A stretch of DNA of 64,000 nt from Paenibacillus hexagrammi (GCF_021513275.1 NZ_CP090978.1:6381001-6445000); one strand, 5' to 3'; positions 8,658 to 17,659 are shown, counted from the first letter of the stretch. Notes: a model not told the origin generated them from the sequence alone. Translations and numbers: made by a program.

Positions 8658-9866
8658 ATGCAAAATTGGAGTCAAGTGTCGCGCAAAAATACGGGGCTAA
8701 GTCCATACGTGTGGGTGGTCTTCTACATTCTCCCGTTCTATTTTATCTTCCGCTCTTCGTCTACACATGAGATTGTCATCGGGATTTCGATGATCATCGT
8801 GTACTTCATTTGTTACGTGCTATCCTTTGTATCCAAAGGGTGGCTTGTTTATTTTTGGACGAGTGTGCAAATTGCGATCTCATGTGCGATGAGTTTGCAG
8901 TTCGGTTATGTGTATTTCTCGTTATTCCTGGCCTTTTTTATTGGCAATCTGAGGAACAGGGCGGTATTTTTTACATTATATACGATTCACATTATTAGTA
9001 CGTTCGCTACGGTTAATTATGGATTTGTTGTGCAAAATCCCGTCTTCTTTCAACAGCTTCCGTTTGTGTTCCTTAGTCTTATTGCGGTTGTTTTACTGCC
9101 TATTAGCACATATAACAAGAATAAAGAGTTTAGGCTGCAAGGACAGCTGGAAGATGCGAATAAACGCATTTCGGAGCTGGTAAAACTGGAAGAGCGGCAA
9201 AGGATTGCCCGCGATCTGCATGATACACTAGGACAGAAGCTCTCATTAATCGGACTGAAGAGTGAGTTGGCCGGTAAATTAATCATTAAAAATCCGAAAC
9301 AGGCCGCTGTTGAAATGAAGGATGTCCATCAAACAGCACGTACCGCGCTCAAGGAAGTTCGTGAGATGGTCACGCAAATGCGCGGGACGAAGCTGGAGGA
9401 TGAGCTGTACCGCATCAGGCAGATCCTGAAGGCAGCACAAATTGAATTCAACATGACGGGGGACTCCAAGCTGACGAACACCTCGCTAATCGATGAGAAT
9501 GTAATCAGCATGTGCATCAAGGAAGCGGTTAATAATGTGGTGAAGCACAGTGGCGCCCAGTCCTGCTCCCTGGTTATCGAACCTGTCCGGAACGAGACTG
9601 TCGTCACGGTTAGAGATGATGGTATTGGTATCGTGGATACGGATAGCTGTATGAGAGGAAGCGGCATACGAGGAATGAAAGAGCGGCTTGAATTTGTAAA
9701 TGGCAGTCTAGATATCGTCTCCGATCAAGGGACGGCGGTGATCATGAGGGTGCCTAATTCTTACAAACGACCGGAAAGGGGGACGGCCAATGATACGGGT
9801 TGTCATTGCGGAAGACCAGAAAATGCTGCTGGGAGCGCTATCTGCCTTGTTGGAGTTGGAGGGTGA
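8658..9866 (+). CDS. desK: DesK-type thermosensor histidine kinase (C-terminal overlap suspect)
   Basis: NarL-class sensor kinase. Residues 10-170 carry four to five membrane segments without a separate sensor domain, as in DesK. HisKA_3 motif RDLHDTLGQ contains the phospho-acceptor His, and the HATPase domain shows NNVVKHSGA, DDGIGI and GSGIRGMKERL. Start ATG 8658 follows GAGAGGAGGG; an earlier in-frame codon at 8592 overlaps des. As read, the frame runs 77 bases into desR and gives 402 aa. Adding one G to the G5 run at 9778-9782 would end it at a TGA inside ATGA of the desR start, giving 378 aa, close to Bacillus DesK. I think the long tail is an artefact. Confidence 0.9.
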   Translation: MQNWSQVSRKNTGLSPYVWVVFYILPFYFIFRSSSTHEIVIGISMIIVYFICYVLSFVSKGWLVYFWTSVQIAISCAMSLQFGYVYFSLFLAFFIGNLRNRAVFFTLYTIHIISTFATVNYGFVVQNPVFFQQLPFVFLSLIAVVLLPISTYNKNKEFRLQGQLEDANKRISELVKLEERQRIARDLHDTLGQKLSLIGLKSELAGKLIIKNPKQAAVEMKDVHQTARTALKEVREMVTQMRGTKLEDELYRIRQILKAAQIEFNMTGDSKLTNTSLIDENVISMCIKEAVNNVVKHSGAQSCSLVIEPVRNETVVTVRDDGIGIVDTDSCMRGSGIRGMKERLEFVNGSLDIVSDQGTAVIMRVPNSYKRPERGTANDTGCHCGRPENAAGSAICLVGVGG

Positions 9867-10389
9867 TATCACGGTTGTAGGAAGAGCCAATAACGGCGAA
9901 GATGCCCTCCAATTAGTTTCGCTGCATAAACCCGATATTTGTATTATGGACATCGAAATGCCGGGGAAGAGCGGCCTGGAAGCTGCAGAGGAGCTCAAGG
10001 GAAGCGGCTGCAAGGTCATCATTCTGACGACCTTCGCCCGGCCCGGTTATTTCGAACGTGCGGTGAAGGCGGGAGTTAACGGTTATTTGCTTAAAGACAG
10101 CCCAAGTGAGGAGCTGGCTGCTTCCATTCGCAGCGTCATGACGGGAAGGCGTATCTATGCACCGGAGCTGGTGGATGATGTGTTCGGTCAATCCAATCCG
10201 CTTACGGATCGGGAGAATGAGGTCCTCGTTCTGATGGCTGACGGCAAAAATACAAAGGAAATCGCCAGCGAGTTATACATTACGACAGGTACAGTTCGAA
10301 ATTACATTTCGGTCATCCTGGAAAAGCTCGATGTGAGTAACCGGATCGAGGCGATTAAGCGTTTTAAAGATAAGGGATGGTTCAGATAA
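9790..10389 (+). CDS. desR: DesR response regulator, LuxR/NarL type
   Basis: Response regulator of 199 aa: receiver with phospho-acceptor Asp in ICIMDIEMPGKSG and conserved Lys in YLLKDSP, then a LuxR helix-turn-helix (LTDRENEVLVLMADGKNTKEIA... and GTVRNYISVILEKL). ATG 9790 is preceded by GGAAAGGGGGACGG. It overlaps or abuts desK. It should bind the paired sites at 7456-7493 and activate des when DesK acts as a kinase in rigid membranes. Confidence 0.93.
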   Translation: MIRVVIAEDQKMLLGALSALLELEGDITVVGRANNGEDALQLVSLHKPDICIMDIEMPGKSGLEAAEELKGSGCKVIILTTFARPGYFERAVKAGVNGYLLKDSPSEELAASIRSVMTGRRIYAPELVDDVFGQSNPLTDRENEVLVLMADGKNTKEIASELYITTGTVRNYISVILEKLDVSNRIEAIKRFKDKGWFR

Positions 10390-10407
10390 GCGTAGACTCT
10401 TCTTTCG

Positions 10408-10455
10408 AGGTCTGTAACAGAATGCCCGCGCGGCTCCTGTTAAAGGCTTTTTTTA
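10408..10455 (+). terminator. Possible terminator after desR
   Basis: AACAG and CTGTT flank an inner GCC/GGC stem, and a run of seven T follows after AAAGGC. The hairpin is not textbook because four to five unpaired bases separate it from the T run. Confidence 0.4.
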
Positions 10456-10579
10456 TTTATCTCCATTTCTCTCAGCATGTTCAGCAACCTTTTTCCAATT
10501 GCTTACGTTTAGGGTGTAGAACTGCTCAAGATCATCGCCAAGGCATGGGATGGCCGAGCCAAATTCGTAGAGGAGGAAG

Positions 10580-12937
10580 ATGGATTTGAAATTATTCAAA
10601 CAAGTAGGAACAGTAGCGATTGCATCAGCTTTGCTGCTTACGGCAGCTCCGCAAGTATGGGCAAGCACCCCCGTGGCGGCAAGTAAGGTAGTGACGCTTC
10701 CAGCCAAGACCAATGCAGACTTGGAACCGACAATTACCAAAGATAAAGCCCTCGAACTTGCCAAGACCTATATAACCATTCCGGAAGGGTACACCCTCCA
10801 ATCGGCCAATCTCAACTCGTATTACATGATGAATGGACATAACGTTCCGGCATGGAACTTGAATTTTTCCAAGAAAGTTAAGGATCAATACTACGGCAAT
10901 ATCAATGTGACGATTAACGGCATGGACGGGACGCTGACCGGCTACAACATGAACGATAGCGATCCGGACCATAAGCCGAGCTATCCGCCTAAGGTAGATT
11001 TCACAGGAGCGAAAGCGATTGCGTCTGCCTGGATCGAGAAGGTGCTGCCAGGTAAACAGCAAGAGCTTTTGTATAACCAGATGGAAGAGAACTCATTCCG
11101 GACGCCTCTTGATGGCAATTACCAATACAATATTCGGTTCGATCGTTCGGTAGACGGCGTTCCGTTTATGCAGAATGGCGTTAATGTTATGGTTAATGGT
11201 GATGGCCAGGTGACGAGCTACAACTACAATTGGGATGATGAGGTTGAGTTTGAGAAGGGCATAACACCAATTGATAAGGATAAGATTGCGGATACCTTCA
11301 AAGACAAGGCGAACATCTCTTTGCTGTATCAAATTCCATATAATGCTCCGGGCCAAAAGAAACCGATCATTACGTATCAATTGAATCCGTTTGTCCTTGA
11401 TGCTGCTAAAGGGGAGCTATGGAATGACGGCTACATCGATAACGGCGGCGCTGCAGCAACGAAGAAGCCGCTCACTGACAAGCCGCTATCCGAACAACCG
11501 GCTCCCGATCTGAATTTGAGCAAGGATGAGGCCGTTAAGCGAGTAACGGATGCCTTCCAAATCCCATCCAGCTATCAGCTGCAGGATGCGTCCTATAACG
11601 AATACACAAATCCTGACACCGGTGAGACGACCTCCAGCTGGAACCTTAACTGGAATCTTGCCACAGATGATGACCCTGCAGGAAAAAGAGGCGGCGAAGG
11701 TGCTTGGGCCTCGATCAACAGCAAGACGGGAGAAATCCAGAATTTTAACCGATACGTATCCTATACCAATGATTCCTCTAAGCCGGTAGACGCTAAGGTT
11801 TCCTTGGAGAAGGCAACCGAGACTGCGGTTGAATTGGTGAAGAAAGAAATGCCTGCGTATACCGATCAACTGGTTCTCGTTACGCCTTCAGCGGAAGGTA
11901 TGACGGAAGATCAGCTGAAGTTTATGCGCAATTGGGATATTACCTTTGAACGCGTAATTGACGGTGTGATCGCCAACAACGAGACTGTTACTGTCAGTGT
12001 AGACCGTACGGACGGAAGCGTGATGAACTATTATTCCTCTTTCAGCAATATGGAGTACCCGAAGCAGAAGCCGGAAGTAATCGCGGTCGACAAGGCCAAA
12101 GAAACGCTGCTGTCGCAGTATGACATTGTACTGAATTACGTGACGTCCCATGGTGGACCAATCGCTATTCCATTAGCCAAGTACAACCTGATGAAGGCGG
12201 CAGGCGAGACGATTCCAGCTCCTTCCGCAGACACGAATGCAAAAATCGAAGCCAAGCTTGTTTACTCGTTGGTGCCTAAATATACGCAGGAATCCTACAT
12301 GTTTAATGCTCAGAGCGGAGAGTGGCTAAGTGCGTCTTCAGGCGAAGTCATCACGCTGGACCGTGTGAAAGTGGATGATATCGACAACCACTGGGCTAAA
12401 AATGAGCTGCAGCTCATGCTCGACTATCGTGCTTTGGACGTCAAAGACGGAAAAGTGAACCCTGACCAAGCCATTACGCGCGGTGAAATGGTCAAAATGC
12501 TCGTTATCGCGATGAACGGCGGCAATCATGGTATTTACTACTCGATGGACCGTGCCGCATCGTTCAAAGATGTAGCCAATGGCTCCAAATATTTCGCCTA
12601 TGTTGAGAATGCGGTCGATCGCGGTCTGCTGGATCCGGGAACCGAGTTTAATCCGGATGCCAAGATGACTCGCGAGGACATGGCGCAGCTGATTGTCAAA
12701 GCCCTTGGCTATAAGACATTGACGAAGTATGAGAAAGTGTTCAATCAAGATTTTGCGGATAAAGCGCAGCTGAAGAACGTCGGCGAAGTAGCCATCGTAG
12801 TCGGACTGGATATCATGTCTCTGAACGATGGAAGCTTCGGACCGGACCAGGAAGTGACCAAGGCGCAAGCGGCGGTGGCCTTCTACCGCTACTTGCAGAA
12901 GCGTTCCGATTTGCAGGATAGCCCACGTATGTACTAG
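10580..12937 (+). CDS. Secreted surface protein with YcdB/YcdC-like repeats and three SLH domains
   Basis: 785-aa exported protein. A Sec signal peptide ends near AAPQVWAS (about residue 29). Residues 45-590 contain repeated units of the PepSY-like YcdB/YcdC type, recognisable by alternating DKALELAKTYI..P.GY and WNLNF/WNLNWN segments and two larger YNIRFDR / WDITFERVIDGV strands. Residues 595-780 form three S-layer homology domains (DNHWAKNELQLML..., FAYVENAVDRGLL..., VGEVAIVVGLDI...) that bind pyruvylated secondary cell-wall polymer. Start ATG 10580 follows GAGGAGGAAG. A terminator follows directly, so it is monocistronic. The function of YcdB repeats is not established; peptidase inhibition or cell-wall regulation is only a guess from the PepSY relation. 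Confidence 0.88.
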   Translation: MDLKLFKQVGTVAIASALLLTAAPQVWASTPVAASKVVTLPAKTNADLEPTITKDKALELAKTYITIPEGYTLQSANLNSYYMMNGHNVPAWNLNFSKKVKDQYYGNINVTINGMDGTLTGYNMNDSDPDHKPSYPPKVDFTGAKAIASAWIEKVLPGKQQELLYNQMEENSFRTPLDGNYQYNIRFDRSVDGVPFMQNGVNVMVNGDGQVTSYNYNWDDEVEFEKGITPIDKDKIADTFKDKANISLLYQIPYNAPGQKKPIITYQLNPFVLDAAKGELWNDGYIDNGGAAATKKPLTDKPLSEQPAPDLNLSKDEAVKRVTDAFQIPSSYQLQDASYNEYTNPDTGETTSSWNLNWNLATDDDPAGKRGGEGAWASINSKTGEIQNFNRYVSYTNDSSKPVDAKVSLEKATETAVELVKKEMPAYTDQLVLVTPSAEGMTEDQLKFMRNWDITFERVIDGVIANNETVTVSVDRTDGSVMNYYSSFSNMEYPKQKPEVIAVDKAKETLLSQYDIVLNYVTSHGGPIAIPLAKYNLMKAAGETIPAPSADTNAKIEAKLVYSLVPKYTQESYMFNAQSGEWLSASSGEVITLDRVKVDDIDNHWAKNELQLMLDYRALDVKDGKVNPDQAITRGEMVKMLVIAMNGGNHGIYYSMDRAASFKDVANGSKYFAYVENAVDRGLLDPGTEFNPDAKMTREDMAQLIVKALGYKTLTKYEKVFNQDFADKAQLKNVGEVAIVVGLDIMSLNDGSFGPDQEVTKAQAAVAFYRYLQKRSDLQDSPRMY

Positions 12938-12947
12938 TAATTAGAGC

Positions 12948-12988
12948 GAGAAGAGGATGCCGGAGTGTCGGCGTGCTCTTCTTTTTTC
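12948..12988 (+). terminator. Rho-independent terminator of the SLH protein gene
   Basis: Outer stem AGAAGAG / CTCTTCT (12949-12955, 12976-12982) encloses inner GCCG/CGGC, followed by six T. Confidence 0.85.
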
Positions 12989-13147
12989 TTTGTGTTGAGC
13001 CCTGCTCAGGATGAGTCGGAGAGCACCTTATTTTCATAGATTCATCTAGTTATGTTAACTTTTGCAGGTAGCGACGGCGGCCTGCCGATATGATACAATA
13101 GGGTCTACATGTGAATTGAAAAAGTGATGGTAAAGGAGTAGAAGCGC

Positions 13148-14403
13148 GTGGCTGTTCATGGAAAAGTAGGGTTGGAAGATATTATTAAAGCGAATCATGT
13201 GCTTAGCAGGGTGTTCGAACCTTCGCCATTGCAGCGCAATGAGCTTTTATCCAATCTATATGAATGTAATGTGTTTTTAAAAGAGAAGATTTGCAGGTGG
13301 TCCGCTCGTTTAAAATTCGCGGCGCCTACAATGTGATTCAAAGCCTGTCTCCCGAGGAACGAGCGGCTGGCGTCGTATGCGCGAGCGCTGGCAACCATGC
13401 TCAAGGGGTGGCGTATTCCTGCAAGCAGCTTGGCATTGAAGGCAAGATCTTCATGCCCACAACAACCCCTCGCCAGAAGATTTCGCAGGTGAAGCTGTTC
13501 GGGGGCTCCTTTGTAGAAGTCATTCTTACCGGCGACAGCTTTGATGATTCCTCCGCACAAGCTAAGGAGTACTGCGTGAGAGAGAATAAGGTATTCATTC
13601 ATCCGTTTGATGATGTTCGGACGATTGCCGGTCAAGGTACCGTAGGCTTGGAAATCCTTAACCAGATGGCGGAGACGCCTGATTATATATTTGCGACCAT
13701 TGGCGGCGGCGGACTTGCTGCCGGGGTTGCCGCTTACGCTGAAAGCGTATCTCCCCAGACGCGCATCATCGGCGTTGAGCCGGAAGGCGCAGAGAGCATG
13801 TCCGAAGCGATTCGAATGGGAGAGGTCATCACGTTGTCTTCCATTGATAAGTTTGTGGATGGGGCGGCGGTCAAGCAGGTAGGCCAGCTAACCTTTGAGA
13901 TCTGCCGGGATTTGCTCGAGGATATTGTCGTAGTTCCAGCAGGGAAGGAATGTACGACCATTCTGGAGCTCTACAACAACAATGCGATTGTGATCGAGCC
14001 AGCCGGTGCACTTCCTGTAGCTGCTCTTGACGCCTATCGTGAACAAATCCGCGGTAAAAACGTGGTATGCATTATTAGCGGAGGCAATAACGACATTGAC
14101 CGGATGCAGCAAATTAAAGAGCGATCGTTGATTTACGAGGGTCTCAAACACTACTTTATCTTGAACTTTCCTCAACGTGCGGGAGCGCTTCGCGAGTTTC
14201 TGGAGGAAGTGCTCGGACCGACGGACGATATTACCCGATTTGAGTACACGAAGAAGAATAACAGAGACGATGCGCCTGCACTGGTCGGAATCGAACTCAA
14301 GAATAAAGACGATTACCATGGTTTAATCGAGCGGCTTGCCCGCAAGGATTATGGGTATATGGAGATCAATAAAGATCCGAAGCTGTTTAATCTGCTGATT
14401 TGA
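13148..14403 (+). CDS. ilvA: Threonine dehydratase, biosynthetic (one frameshift)
   Basis: PLP enzyme converting threonine to 2-oxobutanoate and ammonia, the first step of isoleucine synthesis. Start GTG 13148 follows AAAGGAG. The first 45 codons (PLQRNELLSNLY, NVFLK) are in one frame and the rest (VVRSFKIRGAYN with the Schiff-base Lys, SAGNHAQGVAYS, GGGGLAAG) is in the -1 frame. Re-reading one A in the A4 run at 13279-13282 joins them as LKREDLQVVRSFK, the family sequence, giving 418 aa against about 422 in Bacillus. The C terminus carries one ACT-like Thr_dehydrat_C domain for isoleucine feedback. An extended -10 (TGATACAAT) ends at 13099; no T-box leader was found. Confidence 0.9.
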
Positions 14404-14416
14404 CACGTTGATACTA

Positions 14417-14446
14417 TTGGCTAAAATTGGGGAATTATGGTATAGT
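14417..14446 (+). promoter_or_regulatory. Candidate promoter of the c-di-GMP riboswitch transcript
   Basis: TTGGCT (14417-14422) and TATAGT (14441-14446) with an 18-base spacer, about 30 bases ahead of the aptamer. It is the best match between the ilvA stop and the riboswitch. Confidence 0.5.
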
Positions 14447-14473
14447 AAATTAGTCCTATATAAAGCATTCATA

Positions 14474-14563
14474 TTTTCGAAAAAGGCAAACTTGCCGAAA
14501 GGCAAGGACGCAAAGCTACAGGCCTAATGTCGTGGATGACAATGGCAGCTGGGCTACCGAGAA
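14474..14563 (+). promoter_or_regulatory. Cyclic di-GMP-I (GEMM-I) riboswitch aptamer
   Basis: All GEMM-I landmarks are present in order: GGCAAAC, a stem TTGCC-GAAA-GGCAA capped by a GNRA tetraloop, GGACGCAAAGC, the receptor GGCCTAA, a second stem-loop, and GGCAGC...GGGCTACCGA. The outer helix pairs TTTTCG (14474-14479) with CGAGAA (14558-14563). It senses cyclic di-GMP. The terminator at 14593-14625 lies between aptamer and the GGDEF/EAL gene, so control is by premature termination. Whether ligand turns the gene on or off cannot be decided by eye. Confidence 0.95.
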
Positions 14564-14592
14564 GAAGCATCTTATTTCATGATACTTCCTGC

Positions 14593-14625
14593 GGCTATTC
14601 CATTTGATGGAATAGCCTTTTTTTT
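14593..14625 (+). terminator. Riboswitch-controlled terminator
   Basis: Perfect 10-bp stem GGCTATTCCA / TGGAATAGCC (14593-14602, 14608-14617), loop TTTGA, then eight T. It sits 30 bases after the aptamer and about 20 bases before the start of the GGDEF/EAL gene, the expected expression platform. Confidence 0.93.
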
Positions 14626-14645
14626 GATTGGAGGAGGATATAAGT

Positions 14646-16310
14646 GTGAGTAGTCGTCCTGTCTTAAAAGAGCATGTCCCTAGCAGGCGTTACGCTTGGG
14701 AATATATTTGCTTGATCTGCGTTGCTCTCCTTACCGTGAATCTGCTCAGCACGGTTTCCGTGCAAGCAAACGGCATGCTGCCGGGAGTACTTTTCTCCGT
14801 CTTCATTTGTTCGGCGCTGCTGGTGAGGAAGAAGCTGGCTGCGGTTCTCTTTGCAAGCGGAGCAGCTGCATGTTTCGTTGCAGCAGCCTTGCTGGCGGTA
14901 CCCGTGCAGTTGGTCAGCTTATGCTTGCACACGGTGATTTGTACGGTGCTGGCTTACAGCATTCGCCGGTTGCTGACGGCTCGCGAATACTATAAAGCAC
15001 ACAGCTCGCAGATGGAGTATATTGCGAATCATGATGCACTGACCGGATTGCCCAATCGCCGGCTGTTCGAAGACCGCCTGGAGCAGTATTTGCTTCATGC
15101 CAAGAGGCATCAGCAGCTGGTAGCCGTTATTTTTCTGGATTTGAACCGATTTAAAGATATTAATGATACCATGGGACATGCGTATGGCGATCTGCTGATT
15201 CGTCAGGCGGGGGAGCGGCTGCTTCATTGCCTGAGAGGCGACGATACCGTCTATCGGCAGGGTGGAGATGAGTTCACTATTTTGCTGCCTTTCATTACAA
15301 AGCCCGAGGATGTAAGACATGTCGCAGCCCGCATTCAGAAAGCGCTCGAACAGCCTTTTCTGCTGGAGGGGCATTCGTTCGAAGTTACGGCAAGCATGGG
15401 AATCGCACTGTATCCCTTGGATGGTGATACTCCAGAGAAGCTGATGATCCGCGCGGACGAGGCCATGTATGGGGCTAAGCAGAAGAAAGATACGCGTTAT
15501 CAATTCTATGCGGCGGATATCGATAGTATGGTGGCGAGCAAAGCGCGGTTGGAGAAAGAACTGACCGAAGCGCTTGAACGTAAAGAATTCGATTTGCGCT
15601 ATCAACCGCAGTATGAAGTAGCCAGTGGACGGCTAATTGGGATGGAAGCAGTTATTCATTGGAATAAATCAGAACAGATTGCTGCCGCCCCTAGTGAGTG
15701 GATGCGTCTAGCGGAGGAATGCGGGCTCATGATTCCCATTGGCCGCTGGGCCATCTGGACGGCCTGTCTGCAGGCTAAGAGCTGGCGCGATGCGGGTTAT
15801 CCGCCTCTTCGTCTCACGGTAGGGGTCACGGCATCTCAGTTTAAAGATGGACAATTTCTCGATGTAATGACGGATATATTGAAGGCAACCGGGCTGGATG
15901 CTTCATGGATTGAGCTTGATATGGCGGAGGGCATTGCAGCATCGAGCCTTCAAGAGGTTGGGGAGAAGCTGAGGATTCTGAAAGCATTGGGATTCCGGAT
16001 TGCTATGGACGACATGTGCACCGGCTTGTTTACAAGAACCGGCGGCACCTACATCCCCGCTGATAGTGTGAAGCTTGATAGCACGCTGATCAAAGGCCTC
16101 CCTGAGAATGGAGACAATCAAGAGCTTGCCGAAGCGATCGTTACGATGGCGCAAAGGCTGCAGTTGAACTTGATCGCCAAAGGCGTAGAAACGAAAGAGC
16201 AGCTTGAGCATCTTCAGATCATTCGCTGCGCGGAAGCACAAGGGAAATGGTTCAGCAGTCCGCTCGATTCTGCCGAATTTACCCGGCTGCTGAAAGAGAA
16301 AATCAGTTGA
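14646..16310 (+). CDS. Membrane GGDEF protein with degenerate EAL domain
   Basis: Probable diguanylate cyclase, 554 aa. Three hydrophobic segments (residues 20-105) precede a GGDEF domain with HDALTGLPNRR, the inhibitory I-site RGDD five residues before an intact GGDEF. The EAL domain is altered: EAL reads EAV, the conserved Asn of the VNVS strand is replaced (TVGVTASQ), and AEGVE reads AKGVE, although DD, the later Lys and the Gln of QGK remain. I infer synthesis of c-di-GMP with weak or no hydrolysis. GTG 14646 is preferred because GGAGGAGG sits nine bases ahead. The upstream riboswitch gives product-dependent control of this gene. Confidence 0.9.
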   Translation: MSSRPVLKEHVPSRRYAWEYICLICVALLTVNLLSTVSVQANGMLPGVLFSVFICSALLVRKKLAAVLFASGAAACFVAAALLAVPVQLVSLCLHTVICTVLAYSIRRLLTAREYYKAHSSQMEYIANHDALTGLPNRRLFEDRLEQYLLHAKRHQQLVAVIFLDLNRFKDINDTMGHAYGDLLIRQAGERLLHCLRGDDTVYRQGGDEFTILLPFITKPEDVRHVAARIQKALEQPFLLEGHSFEVTASMGIALYPLDGDTPEKLMIRADEAMYGAKQKKDTRYQFYAADIDSMVASKARLEKELTEALERKEFDLRYQPQYEVASGRLIGMEAVIHWNKSEQIAAAPSEWMRLAEECGLMIPIGRWAIWTACLQAKSWRDAGYPPLRLTVGVTASQFKDGQFLDVMTDILKATGLDASWIELDMAEGIAASSLQEVGEKLRILKALGFRIAMDDMCTGLFTRTGGTYIPADSVKLDSTLIKGLPENGDNQELAEAIVTMAQRLQLNLIAKGVETKEQLEHLQIIRCAEAQGKWFSSPLDSAEFTRLLKEKIS

Positions 16311-16335
16311 TAGGACACTTTTGAAAGTGTCCTAT
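16310..16335. repeat. Perfect 12-bp inverted repeat between the GGDEF gene and nupN
   Basis: ATAGGACACTTT / AAAGTGTCCTAT with a two-base centre begins on the GGDEF stop codon. There is no T run on the plus strand, so it is not a standard terminator. Its right arm abuts the -35 of the nupN promoter, so it could be an operator or an RNA-stabilising hairpin. Confidence 0.7.
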
Positions 16336-16364
16336 AGACAATTATTGACCTCCGGTTGTATAAT
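16335..16364 (+). promoter_or_regulatory. nupN: Probable promoter of the nucleoside importer operon
   Basis: TAGACA (16335-16340) and a perfect TATAAT (16359-16364) with an 18-base spacer. A leader of about 220 bases follows up to nupN. I searched it for a purine riboswitch and did not find the conserved loops; a short GGGAGCTTCCC hairpin is the only evident structure. Confidence 0.6.
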
Positions 16365-16591
16365 TTGAAGTCGGACATGAATTCCAAATTGTAGCTGATG
16401 ACAAAACCCCAGTGTTACCTTGTGTGACGATACGAATTGTGTGTATGGCTGACAATGGGAGCTTCCCTGACATAGAAAATAGTGATACACTCGTACTCGA
16501 AGCGGGCTACATATTTTGCGGCGTGAAGGTCATACTACATACTGGAATTCCATGGAAGTGTTTTTAAAATTATCGTTGGGGGTACGAACTA

Positions 16592-17659
16592 ATGAAAAGA
16601 ATGCTTACTACTGCTTTAATGGCTGTCACCGTGTCAGCTATGGTTGTATCGGGCTGCGGCAAGAAACCGGAAACGAACACAGGCGGTGCATCTCAGGCTC
16701 CTGCTGCTAGCGCAGCGGCATCTGCCACTCCTGGCTCTGCGAAGGCGGCTAACTTGAAGATCGGTATGGTTACCGATATTGGCGGAGTGAACGACAAATC
16801 CTTTAACCAAAGCGCGTGGGAAGGCCTTAAGAAGCTGGAAAAAGACACAGGCGTTAAAGTGAAAAACCTGGAAAGCAAAAGCGACTCTGATTATACTCCC
16901 AACTTGAATACATTTGTTAAAGATAAGTATGACTTGACTTGGGGAATCGGATTCTTAATGGGAGATTCACTGAAAACCGTAGCTACCCAAAATCCAGATT
17001 CCAAATTTGCGATCATCGATAACGTTGTGGAAGCTCCTAACGTAGAATCCGTAACATTCTCTGAGAATGAAGGTGCGTTCCTGGTTGGTGTTGTAGCAGG
17101 CTTGACGACAAAAACGAACAAAATCGGTTTTGTCGGCGGCGTGGACATTCCGGTTATCAAACGCTTTGATGCAGGCTTCAAGGCAGGGGTTGCGGCGGTG
17201 AATCCTGACGCGAAGATCCAGGCGATCTACACGGGAGCATTCGATAAGCCGGACCTTGGTAAAGCTGCGGCAGCAACGATCTTCAACGATGGCGCAGATA
17301 TCATCTTCCACGCATCCGGTTCAACGGGTAACGGTGTATTCAATGAGGCGAAAGACCGCTTCAAGGCTGGTCAAAAATTGTGGGTTATCGGTGTAGATAA
17401 AGATCAGTCGCTTGAGTTCGGCGACGATATCACGCTGACTTCCATGATGAAGCGTGTAGATGAAGCGGTTGAGAGAGTGTCCAAGGATGTCATCGACAAT
17501 AAATTCCAAGGCGGTAAAGTGGTAGTCCTTGGTTTGAAGGATAATGGTGTGGGATTGCCTGAAACGTCCAAGAAGAACGTAACTCCTGAAATTTTGGCTA
17601 AAGTCGAAGAGTATAAAAACAAAATCATCAGCGGCGAAATTAAAGTTCCTGAACAATAA
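16592..17659 (+). CDS. nupN: BMP-family nucleoside-binding lipoprotein
   Basis: Surface lipoprotein of 355 aa that binds nucleosides for import. The lipobox VSGC places the lipidated Cys at residue 22, followed by an Ala/Ser/Gly linker. The mature part is a Bmp/Med/PnrA fold (KIGMVTDIGGVNDKSFNQSA, KIGFVGGVDIPVI, VIGVDKDQS), matching YufN/NupN and PnrA. The ribosome binding site is weak (GGGGG). It heads the nupNOPQ operon; a leaky hairpin before nupO would allow more binding protein than transporter. Guanosine specificity in Bacillus NupNOPQ is known; here the ligand is inferred. Confidence 0.92.
   Translation: MKRMLTTALMAVTVSAMVVSGCGKKPETNTGGASQAPAASAAASATPGSAKAANLKIGMVTDIGGVNDKSFNQSAWEGLKKLEKDTGVKVKNLESKSDSDYTPNLNTFVKDKYDLTWGIGFLMGDSLKTVATQNPDSKFAIIDNVVEAPNVESVTFSENEGAFLVGVVAGLTTKTNKIGFVGGVDIPVIKRFDAGFKAGVAAVNPDAKIQAIYTGAFDKPDLGKAAAATIFNDGADIIFHASGSTGNGVFNEAKDRFKAGQKLWVIGVDKDQSLEFGDDITLTSMMKRVDEAVERVSKDVIDNKFQGGKVVVLGLKDNGVGLPETSKKNVTPEILAKVEEYKNKIISGEIKVPEQ

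Noticed and set aside
13020-13147. T-box or other leader in front of ilvA
   Set aside because: The leader is about 45 bases from the likely -10 to the start codon and has no specifier loop or antiterminator sequence.
16365-16591. Purine riboswitch in front of nupN
   Set aside because: The conserved junction sequences of purine aptamers are absent in the 220-base leader.
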